DNA of 64,000 bases, from positions 18,073,001 through 18,137,000 of the forward strand of contig NC_061781.1 of NCBI RefSeq assembly GCF_022458985.1, written 5' to 3'. This document shows, one piece after another, positions 63,790-64,000 of the stretch. Position numbers and translations under genes: made by a program. The notes beneath the pieces were generated by a model. The model had not been told where the DNA came from. It saw only the letters and a list, made by a program, of their open reading frames with translations, and did no database searches. Positions within the stretch are counted from its first letter, which is position 1. Each line of letters begins with the position of its first letter. This stretch comes from Mugil cephalus. Its lineage: Eukaryota > Chordata > Actinopteri > Mugiliformes > Mugilidae.

Positions 63790-64000
63790 CACTTAAGGTG
63801 CGTTCCATTTACCTCGGAAATCGGTCAGAATTCGGAGCTGAAAATTACCTCACACCTGAGTTATCTGATTTCCAGTTACAGAAGTCGGAAAACTAGATGA
63901 TCGCATTCTTTAAAGCGTTTGCCTCATCTGAATATAACTTGGTGGAAACTTGGTGTGTTCAGTATTGACATTTTTTGCATGAAGTAAAGTGAGTAAAGTT
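63790..64000. repeat. Partial copy of a dispersed element, running off the window
   Basis: TTACCTCGGAAATCGGTCAG and AGAAGTCGGAAAACTAG precede GAATATAACTTGGTG, which is shared with about 34100. The right end is not in the window. Confidence 0.45.

Overview
The window is nuclear DNA of a ray-finned fish, most likely a percomorph teleost. The evidence is four intron-bearing vertebrate genes with GT-AG splice sites, decayed Tc1/mariner transposons, many short dispersed repeats of kinds common in spiny-rayed fish genomes, and abundant (CA)n, (TA)n and poly-A/T tracts. There is no operon structure, CRISPR array or prokaryotic feature.

The left half holds the genes. A decayed Tc1/mariner transposase (about 1.27-2.31 kb, minus) is followed by grk1, rhodopsin kinase (3143-6473, plus, 7 coding exons, 561 aa, apparently intact). 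Convergent with it is a METTL21C/E-type lysine methyltransferase (7452-9693, minus, 4 coding exons, 266 aa). Just beyond lies a lone exon-like open frame resembling the end of a CUB domain (about 10.1-10.27 kb, plus). After about 4 kb without a recognised gene comes a secreted C-type lectin with a long acidic N-terminal region (14795-18198, minus, 6 coding exons, 398 aa). A repeat-rich interval with a broken coiled-coil coding remnant follows, and then jam2, junctional adhesion molecule 2 (22768-29895, plus, 10 coding exons, 295 aa).

The right half, from about 30.6 kb to the end, is a gene desert as far as can be read. It contains dispersed repeats, a strong G-run, a T/A hairpin, a tRNA-derived SINE-like segment, stretches that look like candidate non-coding regulatory sequence (about 54-55 kb and 56.1-57.3 kb), and a second broken Tc1-like transposon (about 62.27-63.45 kb).

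The four genes do not form one pathway. grk1 acts in photoreceptors, jam2 in cell-cell adhesion, the methyltransferase in protein-lysine methylation and the lectin is secreted. Their linkage is of evolutionary interest because the human counterparts GRK1 and METTL21C are on chromosome 13q and JAM2 is on 21q. All gene models were built by joining exons by hand; every coding exon junction given here keeps the reading frame, and total lengths match the known families where a comparison exists. I found no convincing previously undescribed system. The most worthwhile leads are the orphan CUB-like exon, the acidic-propiece lectin with an in-frame triplicated 18-bp unit, the proline-rich Jam2 tail, and the candidate non-coding elements.
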